Assembly: GCF_018294505.1 (NCBI RefSeq)
Contig: NC_057809.1
Location: 509,107,914 to 509,171,913, forward strand
From: Triticum aestivum
Lineage: Eukaryota; Streptophyta; Magnoliopsida; Poales; Poaceae
Direction: 5' to 3'
Length of the DNA stretch: 64,000 nt
The notes under the pieces were generated by a model. It ran no database searches, was not told the origin of the DNA, and saw only the letters and a program-made list of their open reading frames with translations. The number at the start of each line of letters is the position of its first letter. The first letter of the stretch is position 1. Position numbers and translations under genes: made by a program. This document shows positions 43,958 through 56,117 of this stretch, piece by piece.

Positions 43958-45255
43958 TGATGTGGTTTTGGTGATTGATGACAACGTGCTTGCGGAATAA
44001 TCATGTGCTTTGAGAATTTCAGAGATTCATCCTTGGCACAAGACGATTTCTTCCCCTCGGAGTGTCATTCAAGATGGTGTAGCTCTTTCGGTTCTTTTTC
44101 AGTGGACTAGTTGCATAGAGGGCACCCTACTATCAAGAGGGGGTCTGCTTTGGTATTGCTTGGGTGGAATCAACACATACACATCCGCTTCTCACCCTCC
44201 GAGCCCTTCCACTTCTTTGGAGAGATCTTCTCTCTTCTTGTGGGCTTTGTCTGGGTCCCAGCAGTAGTACCGTGGTACCCAGCGGTAGTACCGCTGAGGG
44301 GTCACAAGAGGTAGTACCGCTCCGCAGCGGTAGTACCGCCGGTGACTCCGCAGCAGTACTACCGCTGGCTTGCCAGGTCCCTACCGCGTTGATTCGAGGG
44401 GTCTTTTTCTGTGTCGGATTGTGCGGTACCTCGCTGCGGCAGTAGTGCGGCAGTACCGCCCGGTTCCCTCTTTCCCTTTACCCTTCATTCTATGTGGTTG
44501 GATTGTTGCCCCCACTATAAAAGGGGGTCCCCTTCTTCCCCGTTGACTTACCTATTCCCCCTCAAGCACCATTAATGCTCCAAGCTCCATTTTCGCCTGA
44601 TCTATCTCTCTAGCCAATCAAACTTGTTGATTTGCTCGGGAGTGGTTGAGAAGGCCCCGATCTACACTTCCACCAAGAGATTTTCGATTCCCCCACCTAT
44701 CCCCAGCGGATGTTATTACTCTTGGGTGTTTGAGCACCCTAGACGGTTGAGGTCACCACGGAGCCATAGTCCATTGTGGCGAAGCTTCGTGGTATTGTTG
44801 GGAGCCTCCGATTAAGTTGTGGAGATTTCCCCAACCTTGTTTGTAAAGGTCCGGTTGCCACCTTCAAGGGCACCAATAGTGGAATCACAGCATCTCGCAT
44901 TGTGTGAGGGCGTGAGGAGAATACGGTGGCCCTAGTGGCTTCTTGGGGAGCATTGTGCCTCCACACCGCTCTAACGGAGACGTACCTCCCCTCAAAAGGA
45001 AGGAACTTCGGTAACACATCCTCGTCTTCACCGGATCCACTCTTGGTAATCTCTTACCTTTACTTGTGCAAGCTCATTAGTGTTACTTCTCTTGCTTGCT
45101 TGCTTGTTTGTTATTGTTGCATCATATAGGTTGCTCACCTAGTTGCACATCTAGACAACCTACTTTGATGCAAAGTTTAATTCGGTAAAGAAAAGTTAAA
45201 AATTGTTAGTTGCCTATTCACCACCCCCCTCTAGTCAACCATATCGATCCTTTCA
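43958..45255 (+). repeat. 5' LTR of the Copia element
   Basis: The right border is firm: tttca, then attggtatcattgcc, a decayed Met-tRNA primer site (45257-45271). The left border is approximate (tgatgtggttttggtgattg). A TATA box lies at 44515-44522 (ctataaaagg). The U3 part (44250-44460) holds several copies of the imperfect palindrome GCGGTAGTACCGC. Confidence 0.6.
44515..44522 (+). promoter_or_regulatory. TATA box of the Copia LTR
   Basis: cactataaaaggggg lies about 740 bp before the LTR end and downstream of the palindrome cluster, a plausible U3 promoter. Confidence 0.5.
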
Positions 45256-45305
45256 ATTGGTATCATTGCCTCGTCTCTTTACTAAGGACTTTGCGTCCGA
45301 AGAGT

Positions 45306-47554
45306 ATGGTTGATACCATAGACGGTGTGGAGGAACACTCCTGTGTGAATCCGATCTCGTCTACGAGCGATGGGGGAACCTCGGTCTCTCGTGAGGAGTT
45401 CAATGTGGCCTTGGAGACATTGAAAACCTCCATGACGACCGAGGTTGAAAGCATGTTTACTAAATTCATTGAAGGACTTAAACTATCCACCGCACCGTTG
45501 AAAGTGGGTATTCCCACTGACAAGGTGACAGATGCTATCTCCGACAAGGGGGAAGCTAGTAGTGAAAAGGCTCCTTCTTCTAGTGGTAAAATGGCACTGA
45601 CATCTTTGCTCATGTGGAACCACCACTTGTTTATGGTGGACTGGTTACTTCCACTCATTTGAATCATGCCGGTCCTCCCCCTAAGATTGTGAAAAATGAG
45701 GACTTTGATTCTTGGGTTTATCGCTTTAAGCATCATTTAAATCATGTGAACACTAATCTTTAGAGAATCATTGAAGAAGGTTTCCATCCGCATGATCCAA
45801 GCAACTTCACTCCTCGAGAAGCCGCGGATAATCAATTCAATGAGAATGCTCTCTTTATTATTCAAGATGCAATTCCACGCGAAGATCTACCTCACCTTCG
45901 GCCCTTCGCCTTGGCCAAAGATGCATGGCTTTGTGTTGTCTCTCTCTACCGGGGAAGCGCAAGCATTCAACGCTCCAACTATGAAGTAGTGCAAGATGAA
46001 GCCAATGAGTTTGCAATGAAAGAAGATGAAGAACCTCGTGAGCTTTATCGGAGAGTAACCAAGCTCGCGGTCTCACTCCGAGATCACGGGAGTAGGGACA
46101 CGGATGACAATTGGATCAAGCGCAAATTCCTCAAGGCAATGATGACTTACCACAAGGCCATGTCCTTCGTCATTCGTCAAAGGCCGGACTTCCACACTTT
46201 GACCTCAAGTGAAGTGTTGGATGAGTTTGTGGCGATGAACATCTTGGACAAGACCGCCGACAATGTGGTGCTTCGTTCTCAAAGGGCAAAGAAGCCCAAC
46301 CTTGCATTGAAGGCCAAGGTTTGCATTGAAGAAGAAGAGGAAGAAGAGGAAAGCAACCCCGAAGATACAAAATATGCCTATCATGAACACATGGCACTTG
46401 CTTCAAGGCAATTTTGGAGTAAGAAAAACTCAAGGCCAAACTTCAACAAGAACAACTCAAGTGGCACGAAGAGCAAGGAACGTGTAAGGACTTGCTACAA
46501 TTGTGGAAATGTGAGTCATTTTGTTGCGGAGTGCCCGTATGAGAAGAGGGAACACAATGGTGGCAAGCTCATTCGAAAGGACAAATCCAAGTCTTTCCCC
46601 AACAAGAGCAACTTCATCAAGAAAACCCCTCACAAGGTATTGGTGGTTCAAGAAGAGTACCATGAGGATGATGATGATGATGAAGATGGTGAGTCGGTTG
46701 CCATGGCCTCCGTTGCCATTGCAAAAACTCCACGACTATATCTCTTCGACTCACCCAATGAGAACATCACCGCCAAGTGCCTCATGGCTAAAGCCACCAA
46801 CAAGGTAACTCCCAACATCAAAACTACCATCATTAACAATCCTTCCTTGACGGATTGCATTGATGAATGTGAGGGATCTACTGTGGAAGAAAATGAGTTT
46901 GAGTCCTTTATGGGTAAACTCAAGGGTAAATCCAAGAAGCATTTTGTTGCTCTCTTGGAACAACTTGGTGAAGCCAATGACGTGATCGAGTCTCATGAAG
47001 ATACCATCTCCAAGATGGAGGGGCGTAGTCGTGACTGTGCCAATGAGATTTCGGATCTTTCCAATGCTCTTGAGGAAGAGCGTGGTCTTCGTTTGGCTCT
47101 TGAGGAGTCACACAACGATGATCATGCTAAGTTAAAGAAAGATTTTGATCATGCTCTCGTGGCTTCTCATGTGCTAAACTCCGAGAAGGCCAAACTTGGG
47201 GTTGACCTTGCGACACTCAAAGAGGAGTTTGATCTACTTTACAAGGCTCACAAGGTCTTGAAGGGTGCTCATGCTAGCCTCAAAGAGTCTCATGATCAAC
47301 TCCAAGTAAAGCTAACCAAGGAGAAAGCCACCTTTCCTTGTATGATGTTAATTGATAATGCAAATGCTACTAACCCGTGTTGTGAGCATGTGCATCTTGT
47401 TGAGGAGAACGCTAGGCTAAAGGTGCAACTTGAGAAAGGTCTTGTGTCTTGTATACAAGGCGATAAGAGCCTCAACGACCTCAACCAAAAGGGAGTTGTA
47501 GCCAAGGAAGGGATTGAGAAAGGTCTCCAAGTCCAAGAACGAGAAGAAGAATGA
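45306..47554 (+). pseudogene. gag: Copia gag with zinc knuckle and coiled coil
   Basis: Start at ATG 45306 (MVDTIDGVEE). UBN2/DUF-type gag core follows (DSWVYRFKHHL, then AKDAWLCVVSLYRG and WIKRKFLKAMM), a zinc knuckle CYNCGNVSHFVAEC near 46492, an acidic run, then about 250 residues of heptad-rich coiled coil (LEEERGLRLALEES, LKEEFDLLYKAHKVL). Damage: frameshift near 45590, TAG at about 45761 (from TGG) and a frameshift near 47510 at the junction to the next segment. It would build the particle coat if intact. Confidence 0.75.
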
Positions 47555-50500
47555 CAAGGCCAAACGACCTCCTCCTCTCAAGCAAACCTTTGTGAGGGAG
47601 GGTGAGGGAGCTACTAAGGAGAAGGATAAAAACTCCATGAAGTGTAGTTATGCCAAGAAGGGAAACACTCCCCTTCCCAACAAGGCCGACGACTTTAACC
47701 CTTCTTCTGTGTTGTGTCGCGCTAGAGATGGGCATGTTTATGCCAAATTTGTTGGTTCTCCTTATGAGTACATTGAATGGTCTATTTGGGTTCCTAAGAC
47801 CCTTGTTACTAACATCAAAGGACCCATTAAAAAATGGGTACCTAAACCAAGCATTGATCTCTTGTAGGTGTTTGCTTCCGGTGGGGGATCATGGTTGCTC
47901 GATAGTGGAGCTACTAATCATATGACCGGAAGCAAGGACTTGTTGGTGGACGTGCAAAAGATTCCATCCATGCCCACCAATGTTGAGTGGGGTGATGCCT
48001 CATCTTCTAAGGTATTGGGGCTCGACAAAGTTGTCATTTCTCATGATCTTACGATCGAGAAGGTCATGCTTGTTGAGTCCCTTGCATACAATTTACTTTC
48101 CGTTCGTCAACTAGCACTCATGGGCTTTTCCACCTTCTTTGATATTGATTCCGTGGCCCTCTTGTGGATCAAGACTCTTAAAGTAGCCTTTGTTGGGCAT
48201 GTCGAGAATGGGCTCTATGTGATTAACTTTTCAAAGCGACCCACTAAGACCGCGACATGCCTAATGGCTAAAGTTGACGTGGGATGGCTTTGGCATCACC
48301 GTTTAGCCCACGTCAATATGAGATCTTTGCAAAGTATTCTCAAGGGGGACCATGTTCGTGGACTAACAAATGTTAGTTTTGCCAAAGATCGTGCTTGCAG
48401 TGCTTGCATTGAAGGAAAGCTACATGAGAAGGCTCACCCTCCCACAACTATCATCTACTCGAAGAGGCCTTTGGAGCTCCTTCACTTGGATCTCTTTGGA
48501 CCTCCATCCTTTGATAGTCTTGGGGGTAGAAAGTATTGCTTGGTGATTGTGGATGACTATTCAAGATACACTTGGGTATATTTCTTCAAGAGGAAGAGCG
48601 AGACCCAACAAACCGTCATCGACTTTACAAATGAAGCTCAACGACAACATAATGCAAAAAATTTGACAATAAGAAGTGAGAACGGCTCTGAGTTCAAGAA
48701 CTACACCTTGGATGAGTTTTTGAGTGATGAGGGAATCAAGCATGAATATTCCGCACCTTATACCCCTCAACAAAATGGTGTAGCAGAGAGGAAGAACCGG
48801 ACGTTGATGGATGCGGCACGGACCATGATGGCGGAGTTCAAGTCTCCCTACAACTTTTGGGCCGAAGCCATCAACACCGGGTGCCATGCATCTAATTGGC
48901 TCTACCTCCGCAAGGGCTTGAATAAAGACTCCATATGAGATACTCACCGGTAACAAGCCCAACCTCAAGTACTTCCGAGTGTTCGGGTGTAAGTGCTTCA
49001 TTCTCAAGAAAGGTGTTCGTTTGTCTAAATTTGAGGCTAGAGCGTATGAGGGCATATTTGTTGGTTATGCTACAAACTCTCATGCTTACCGTGTTCTCAA
49101 TAAGTCCACGGGACTTATTGAGGAAACGTGTAACGTGGAGTTTGATGAGAATAACGACTCCCAAGTGGAGCAAAGTGGTACTTGTGATGTAGGTGATGAA
49201 ATTCCTCCCCAAGCCATAAGAAGAATGGGTATTGGTCATATCCTACCCATTGAGGAACCCCTTGTGGCCGAAGGAGAAGGACAATGTTCTACTCAAGTGG
49301 AACCTTCACCAACCCAAGACCCACATGCTTCCGAAGAACAAAGTGAGGGCCCTCAACCTCAAGGACAAGACCAAGGGCAAGATCAATCTCAAGATGGTGT
49401 TGTAACATCAAGTGATGCCCAAGGTCAAGCTCCCTCCTCCGAGAAAGTTCAAGATCAAGTCCCACGTGATCAAGAACAAGCTCAAGACGACGCTCAAGAT
49501 GATCAAGTGATCACTCCTCGTCTCACCCCCAAGGAGGAATTGGAGCATCGTGCCGCCAAGGTTGCCTCCAAGATCTCCACCAAGGATCATATCATGACGA
49601 ATGTGCTTGGAAGCTTAAGAAAGGGGGTAAACACTCATAGACAATTAGCAAACTATTGTGAACATCACGCGTTTGTCTCTTGTGTCGAACCCTACAAGGT
49701 CTATGAGGCGCTTGAAGATCCGGATTGGCTCAATGCCATGCATGAAGAACTCAACAATTTCGAGCACAACAAAGTGTGGAGATTGGTGCCATGACTGACG
49801 GGGAACCACAATGTCATTGGAACCAAGTGGATATTTAAGAACAAGCAAGATGCCCATGGGATTATCATTCGCAACAAGGCTCGTTTGGTAGCACAAGGCT
49901 ACTCCTAAGTCGAGGGTATCGACTACGGTGAAACCTTTGCTCCCGTTGCTCATCTTGAATCCATTCGCATGTTGATTGCATATGCTTCTCATCATAACTT
50001 TAAGTTACAACAAATGGATGTGAAGAGTGCTTTTCTTAATGGTCCTATTAATGAATTGGTTTATGTCAAGCAACCCCCCGGGTTCGAGGATCCCTACTTT
50101 CCCGATCATGTGTATCAACTCGATAAGGCACTCTATGGCCTTAAACAAGCCCCACATGCGTGGTATGACCACCTTACCGAGTTGTTACAAGACCGTGGTT
50201 TTGAAGTGGGGCTAATCGACCCCACTCTTTTTACTAAGAAGGTCAAAGGGGAGCTGTTTGTGTGCCAATTATATGTTGATGATATTATCTTTGGTTCCCC
50301 TAACAAAGCTTTCAATGAGGAATTTGCCGCTCTCATGAACTCAAAGTTCGAGATGTCTTACATGGGAGAGTTGAATTTCTTTCTCGGGTTCGAAGTGAAG
50401 AAAAGGAGAGAAGGAACTTTCATCAACCAAGCCAAATACACTCAAGACATGCTTAAGATATTCAAGCTAAGTGATGTCAAGCCAGCGTCCACTCCCATGC

Positions 50501-51225
50501 CCACCAAGTGCCAACTTGACATTGATCCCAATGGTAAAGCGGTGGATCAAAAGGTATATCGCTCCATGATTGGCTCCTTGCTTTACCTTTGTGCATCTGG
50601 ACCGGATATCATGTTGAGTGTGGGAATTTGTGCATGGTTTCAAGCCGCACCTAAGGAAAGTCACTATGTGGCGGTCAAACAAATCTTTCGATATTTGGCT
50701 CATACCCCAAACTTTGGCTTATGGTACCCAAGAGGAGCAAATTTCAAGCTTGTAGGTTATTCAGACTCGGATTGGGCGGGAGACAAAGTGGATAGGAAGT
50801 CCACTTCCGGAGGGTGCCAGTTTCTTGGTTGCTCTTTGGTAAGTTGGTCTTCCAAGAAGCAAAGTTGTGTGTCTCTCTCGTCCACGGAAGTGGAGTATGT
50901 GGCTGCCGGTAGTTGTTGTGCACAACTTTTATGGATGAGGCAAACTTTAAAGGATTACGGTGTCACTTGTGACAAAGTGCCTCTTTGGTGTGACAATGAA
51001 AGTGCCATCAATATTTCCCTCAACCCGGTGCAACACTTCAAGACAAAGCATATTGATATTAGGTATCACTTCATCCGGGATCACATTAGGCGAGGGGAGA
51101 TCGAGCTCAACTATGTCAACACTCATGATAACCTTGCAGATATCTTCACGAAGCCTTTGGATGAAGCAAGATTTCGCGAGTTAAGGCATGAGCTAAATAT
51201 CATTGATTCGAGCAATGTGACTTGA
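47514..51225 (+). pseudogene. pol: Copia pol: protease, integrase, RT, RNase H
   Basis: The Lys-rich linker to 47864 is followed by TAG 47865 (CAG expected), protease (LLDSGATNHMTG near 47893), GAG-pre-integrase (HHRLAHVNMRSL), integrase core (LDLFGP, NGSEFKNY, QNGVAERKN near 48775) and its Gln/Asp-rich tail. RT has KWIFKNK, MDVKSAFLNG, YVDDIIFGS near 50272. RNase H has STSGGCQFLG, SSTEVEYVA, CDNESAI and DIFTKPL; stop at 51223-51225. Damage: frameshift near 48925, TGA at 49792 and TAA at 49906. Integrase before RT is the Copia order. Confidence 0.85.
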
Positions 51226-52308
51226 ACCCCTGCACACCCCACCTCACTCAACGTGTTGTCTAGTTTAGGTGTAGGCATGGACATAGGGGGAGTGTTGTTC
51301 TCTCAATGAACTTTTCCTCCCTCATAATGCATAAACTAACCAAACTCTTTCACATTAGCCATTTTATGGCACATGTGCTTCAAATATGAGTGTTGGTCAT
51401 GGGCCCAAGGTTAAAATCTTCGCGGCGCCATACCTCTAAACTCAAACATAGGTGGCCTCTGCCACCGCCCTCTCTTAGAGAGGTGTGTGTTTCTCGTTCT
51501 CTTTGTCATTTTTGTGCGTGTGTTTTGTTCCCATTTTCTTTTCGTTCTTTTTCGAGTGTTAAGCCCCTTTTTGCCTAGTCCTCTTTGCAGCTGAGCAGTA
51601 CTACCGCTGCAATTGCGGTACTACTGCTTATGAGGGTTAAGAGGTACTACCGCCTTCACCACCGGTACTGCTGCTGAGGGGCGGGCGCTTGGGGATTATA
51701 TCGGGGCGGGGGAGTTATTTTATCCCCATACCCATTCGCCCCCACTCGCTCATCTTCCTTGTCGCTCCAGCGATGCCTCGCCGCGGGAGGGCACCGGCTA
51801 GCCGCTTCTCTCCTTTTCCTCCGGTGGAGTCGTTCTCCATCTCGTCCTCCAGCCATGGATGCCGGTATTGCCTTTGTTCTCGGTTTCTCTTTGCCTAGAT
51901 CTTGCATCTAGTTCTTAGGGGCAATAGGTATTGTTTTTCTTTTTTTGGCTGTGAAGAGGCTTGTGGTGGATGGAGATTGCTTCTAGGCTCTTTGGATTGA
52001 TATTTGGTAGGATAAATTTTTGAATTTGGCATCCCGGTAGTGCCGGATCTGACCACGGCAGTAGAAAACCGTTGTTCCCCATTCTGGGTGGTACTACCAC
52101 TCACCTTGAGCGGTACTGCCGCACGAGCGATACTGCTGCTCAGCTTGAGCGATTCTGCCACCCGAGCGGTACTGCCACGGGTAGATTACGGTACTACCGT
52201 CGGATGCCTAGTTCCAATATTTTCTACCTCACCTTGATCCTTTTTGTTTCGTTTGGTGGCTTATGCTCTTTTCTTTCATGTGTTTCTTCTGGTCGTGTGT
52301 TTGGTTCT
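51226..52308 (+). other. Copia 3' region with palindromic motifs and possible first exon
   Basis: A purine-rich tract (catagggggagtg) is at about 51281-51293. ATG at 51773 starts MPRRGRAPASRF, about 30 codons before a possible donor (gccggtattg). Variants of GCGGTACTACCGC cluster at 51595-51680 and 52085-52205. No 3' LTR border is evident. Confidence 0.35.
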
Positions 52309-52635
52309 AGGTGATGATCATCCTGAGCAGCAGGTCCGCCGTGTCAACCCCGGGCTGGCAACGTCAAAGCGCTACCGCACCTCTGAGCCAGCAGGTGGTT
52401 CCTCTAATACTCAACCGCCACCAGCAGGCGCATCCTCAAGTGCTCCACCACCACCTCAGCAGTCGAAGAGATCCACCAACAAGCCAAAGGGAAAGACTGT
52501 GACTGAGATGACTGCCAAGGAGTTTTGGGCAAAGCATCGCCGCAACCCCTATGAGGAAGACCAAGATCCCTCTTTGGTCAACCGCCCGTTCTGGAACCGC
52601 TTTCAGTTTGCCATCTATTTTGATGTGATCAAGGC
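52309..52635 (+). pseudogene. Extra 3' ORF of the Copia element (truncated)
   Basis: The frame from GDDHPEQQVRRV through a Pro/Ser-rich stretch to EFWAKHRRNPYEED, NRPFWNRFQFAIYFD is cut by the Fatima-like LTR at 52636. The FW..R-NP-E...-F pattern resembles plant transposon-associated proteins of unknown function found 3' of pol in some Copia and Gypsy elements. An acceptor-like ttctag precedes it (52304-52309), but joining to the candidate exon at 51773 does not keep the frame. Confidence 0.4.
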
Positions 52636-53469
52636 TGTCGGTGTCAAAACCGGTGGCTCTCGGGTAGGGGGTCCCAAACTGTGCGTCTAAGGCTGATGGT
52701 AATAGGAGGCAGGGGACACGATGTTTTACCCAGGTTCGGGCCCTCTTGATGGAGGTAAAACCCTACGTCCTGCTTGATTTATTCTTGATGATATGCGTAT
52801 TACAAGAGTTGATCTACCACGAGATCGGAAAGGCTAAACCCTAGAAGCTAGCCTATGGTATGATTGTATGTTGTCCTACGGACTAAAACCCCCCGGTTTA
52901 TATAGACACCGGAAAGGGCTAGGGTTACACAAGGTCGGTTAGAAAGGAGGAGATATACCAATCCATATTTCCTAGCTTGCCTTCCACGCCAAGTAGAGTT
53001 CCATCCGGACACGAGACGAAGTCTTCAATCTTGTATCTTCATAGTCCAACAGTCCAGCCAAAGGATATAATCCGGCCGTCCGGATACCCCCTAATCTAGG
53101 ACTCCCTTAGTAGCCCCTGAACCAGGCTTCAATGACGATGAGTCCGGCGCGCAGTGTTGCCTTCGGCATTGCAAGGCGGGTTCCTCCTCCGAATACACCA
53201 CGGAAGAATTTGAATACAAGGATAGTGTTCGACCCTACAAAATAAGTTCCACATACCACCGTAGAGAGAATAATATTTCCACAAATCTAATCTGCTGACA
53301 TGTTTTGGCAACATGACATCGTGCCATGACCCGGTGATTATTCGAACCGCTTCCTTTAACTAGCCCCGCACATAACGCGATGTAGTTTCTTGACACGTCT
53401 TGTCAAAGCAGAGATTGTGTCCCCCTTATTACGGGATTCTCATCAATACGGGTGTGGGTAACCCAACCG
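52636..53469 (-). mobile_element. Fatima-like element, 3' LTR and 3' UTR
   Basis: The LTR is 52636-53109 (474 bp, end CACCGACA at 52636, start decayed to TAAGGGAGTCC). The polypurine tract GGGGCTAC is at 53110-53117 on the minus strand. Then 352 bp of non-coding 3' interior runs up to the Tekay-like LTR at 53470. The remainder of the element lies beyond the window on the right. Confidence 0.75.
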
Positions 53470-55953
53470 TGTCGGGACCCCGATCCTAAGTCACACCGAT
53501 CTAGCATGTAACACATCATATCACTTTGTGGCCTCACGCACGGTATTCCCACGGGTGCCACCTTACCTGGCCCGGGACCATTTGCGCCTTTTGGCTCACG
53601 TATATGATAGTGTCGCTAGCATCCATATGACAGAGAACCCGGGCCAACATGACTAATCGTGAACCCAAAGTTGCACTAACTTACAGGGACATGCATACAT
53701 GAATCAACCTCGAGCATGTCGGTCAACAGCGTATGAATCCGGGCTGTAGCAACTGGGCTAACAGGACTCTGGGAACCCAGGCTGTAGCAGGCTAACAGGA
53801 CTCCGGATGTCTTCGCGTGACATTTCCCTAAAGGGACAGACAAAGGAACGAAGTGAATCACATGCCGGCCAGTCTAAGTGTTCTGGAGCAGTAGTGCTGG
53901 GCTAGCAGGACTCCGGTAAACCGGGCTGTAGCGGACTACCAAGGCTCAGTGGAAGCACTAGACTACATTTCCCCATAAGAGAGTCTACCAAGGATAAACA
54001 ACTAGATTGTCGGATCCCACACATAGCAATACACGTTACACGTACGCATAACATGCAAGTATGTGTTGTACAACATGGCATCACAACATAACTCAAACTC
54101 ATATAGATAAAGGCCCAGAAGAGCCACATAGTATCCAGTTCAAACAGGGGTCACATGACCCAACATTCAGAGCATACAAACAACGGAAGCATTACATGTC
54201 TGAGTACAGACAACTACAAAAGGAAAAGACTAAGAAGCCTGACTAAACACGACCCTCCCAAGGGTACAAGATCATAGCTGGGATACAAGCTACTCGTCGA
54301 AGTCACTAGTGTAACCAACTGCAAAACATAAATAAGCAAACGTGAGTACGAAGGTACTCACGAAGTCTTACATCAGAACTATCTATATATGCAACATTAT
54401 CAACAAGGGGGTGGTGGAGTTTTAACAGCAGCAAGCCAGCTTTGACTCAGTGGCTAGCCTATACTACGAGTATCAGAAACTTCTTTGAGGTGAGGAGACG
54501 CACACGAGTCCACATATTCACCATATCAATACTCCACTATGGATCCGTTCCCGTCTCCCTATGAGAAGGCCATCCATAGCACTCACGCTTATCTTGCGTA
54601 TTTTAGAGTATCCACTTAAAGTTGTCTATGTACTACATAAGTCCTCCAAGTTTCCATATCTGAGGAAAACGGCTATTCGAATAGATAATGTTAACCCTGC
54701 AGGGGTGTACTTCTTCACACATGCTCTCGCCACTTATCGCCCTATACACGTCATGTACCTCGGCAACCTTCAAGCAGAAGCCGGGCAAGGGTGTCGGCCA
54801 CGACCTGACTAAGCACACAAGTCTCTCGTCCAGGTTTATCTCCTATTCGAGTTCCATCCGCAAGGAGTTCTGGCCGAAGTCTCCAGTACGGCCCCAAACG
54901 ATGTGTGCAGGGTTCCCAAGCCCACCATCCGGGTGCCACTTGGTACACCGTTCCACGGTGCCTAGTCTGTCCCAAGCCCGTCCCATTGGACACCACATGG
55001 TAGACAAGTAGCACTACCTACAAACGCAAGAAACTAGTTGCAACTCCTGGACAGAGATCAAGTGGATTAATAAGCCGAGAGGGGCCGGATAACCGGAACC
55101 CAATGTGTGGTAGTAACTAGACTTGGATAACATACACAGAACTCAGTGCTTAGGGACGGTTCCAATGAGACAACCCACCATGTACTCCTACATGGCCTCT
55201 CATCGCTACCTTTACCAAAATGTGTTCACACACTTAGCCTTTATCGGTAGGACATGTTCACCACTCCGATTCATTCCCGATGAATCAGACCTGACACAAC
55301 TCTAAGCATAGCTGGCATAAAGAAAACAAGCATGGATGAGTAGGCACATCAAGGCTCAAGCAACTCCTACTCATGCTAGTGGGTTTCAACTAGTTACTGT
55401 GGCAATGACAGGTCATGCAGAGGAATAGGTTCAACTACCGCAGCAGAAAAGTAGCAGTTGAATCGTTGTTGTCCTAATGCAGTATAAGGAGCAAGAGCGA
55501 GAGAGTGGGATTTATTGAAATGCTCAAGGGGGTTTGCTTGCCTGATAGACGACGAAGGGGCACTGCTCCTCTAACAGGTACTCGGGAACACCTTCTGGAG
55601 TGGAACCTATCGAGAAGAAACGGTGTCGGCAATCAATACACAAACAAATGCAACAATGTGATGCATGAACATGACATGTGCAAATGCTAGTGTTTGGGCT
55701 AATGCAAGATGCTACCAAGTTGGTTGAAGCCCATTTGAATCAAAGATTCAAATGCAATTCAAAATGAAGCATTTAAAATGCCCATATTATGTTTTCACTT
55801 ATACAACATGTATAAGTTGGTTTTTCATGCATGGAACTAGCATAAATGGATTCCTTGCATTTTTCTGATAATTTTTTATATATAAATTATTTCATTCTCA
55901 GCTATGGTTGAATTTCTATGAATTTTAGAAGTTTAAGCAATATTCTGGAATTT

Positions 55954-55989
55954 TTTTTTGAATATTTACTGTGGGGTAAAACCCCACAG
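55954..55989 (-). other. LINE 3' end: short A tail and stem-loop
   Basis: The T run at 55951-55959 overlaps the TSD and gives 6-9 A on the LINE strand. At 55969-55989, ctgtggggt-aaa-accccacag is a perfect 9-bp stem with a 3-nt loop. Plant L1 reverse transcriptases are reported to need such a 3' stem-loop for recognition. Confidence 0.65.
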
Positions 55990-56117
55990 CCCATTTTATT
56001 AGAAAAGAAAAGGTCCAACAAAATACAAAGCACTGAGAAAGTGCCAAAACAAAAGGAGTCCTATCTACAACTTACCTAGAGCTAGAAGACCCAAGTTCAA
56101 CTGAAGTTATCCTAAAT

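Larger units (their letters stand above)
43958..52635 (+). mobile_element. Degenerate Copia element (SIRE/Maximus-like)
   Basis: Parts: 5' LTR about 43958-45255, gag 45306-47554, pol in Copia order (protease, integrase, RT, RNase H) 47514-51225, long 3' region with an extra ORF, then truncation by a Fatima-like LTR at 52636. The 3' LTR is not recognised before the break. Clade assignment rests on the long coiled-coil gag and the extra 3' ORF and is tentative. Confidence 0.7.

Noticed and set aside
52309..52635. Extra Copia ORF as an envelope gene
   Set aside because: No signal peptide, membrane segment or glycosylation-rich ectodomain is visible; the hydrophobic start in one reading comes from intron-like sequence.
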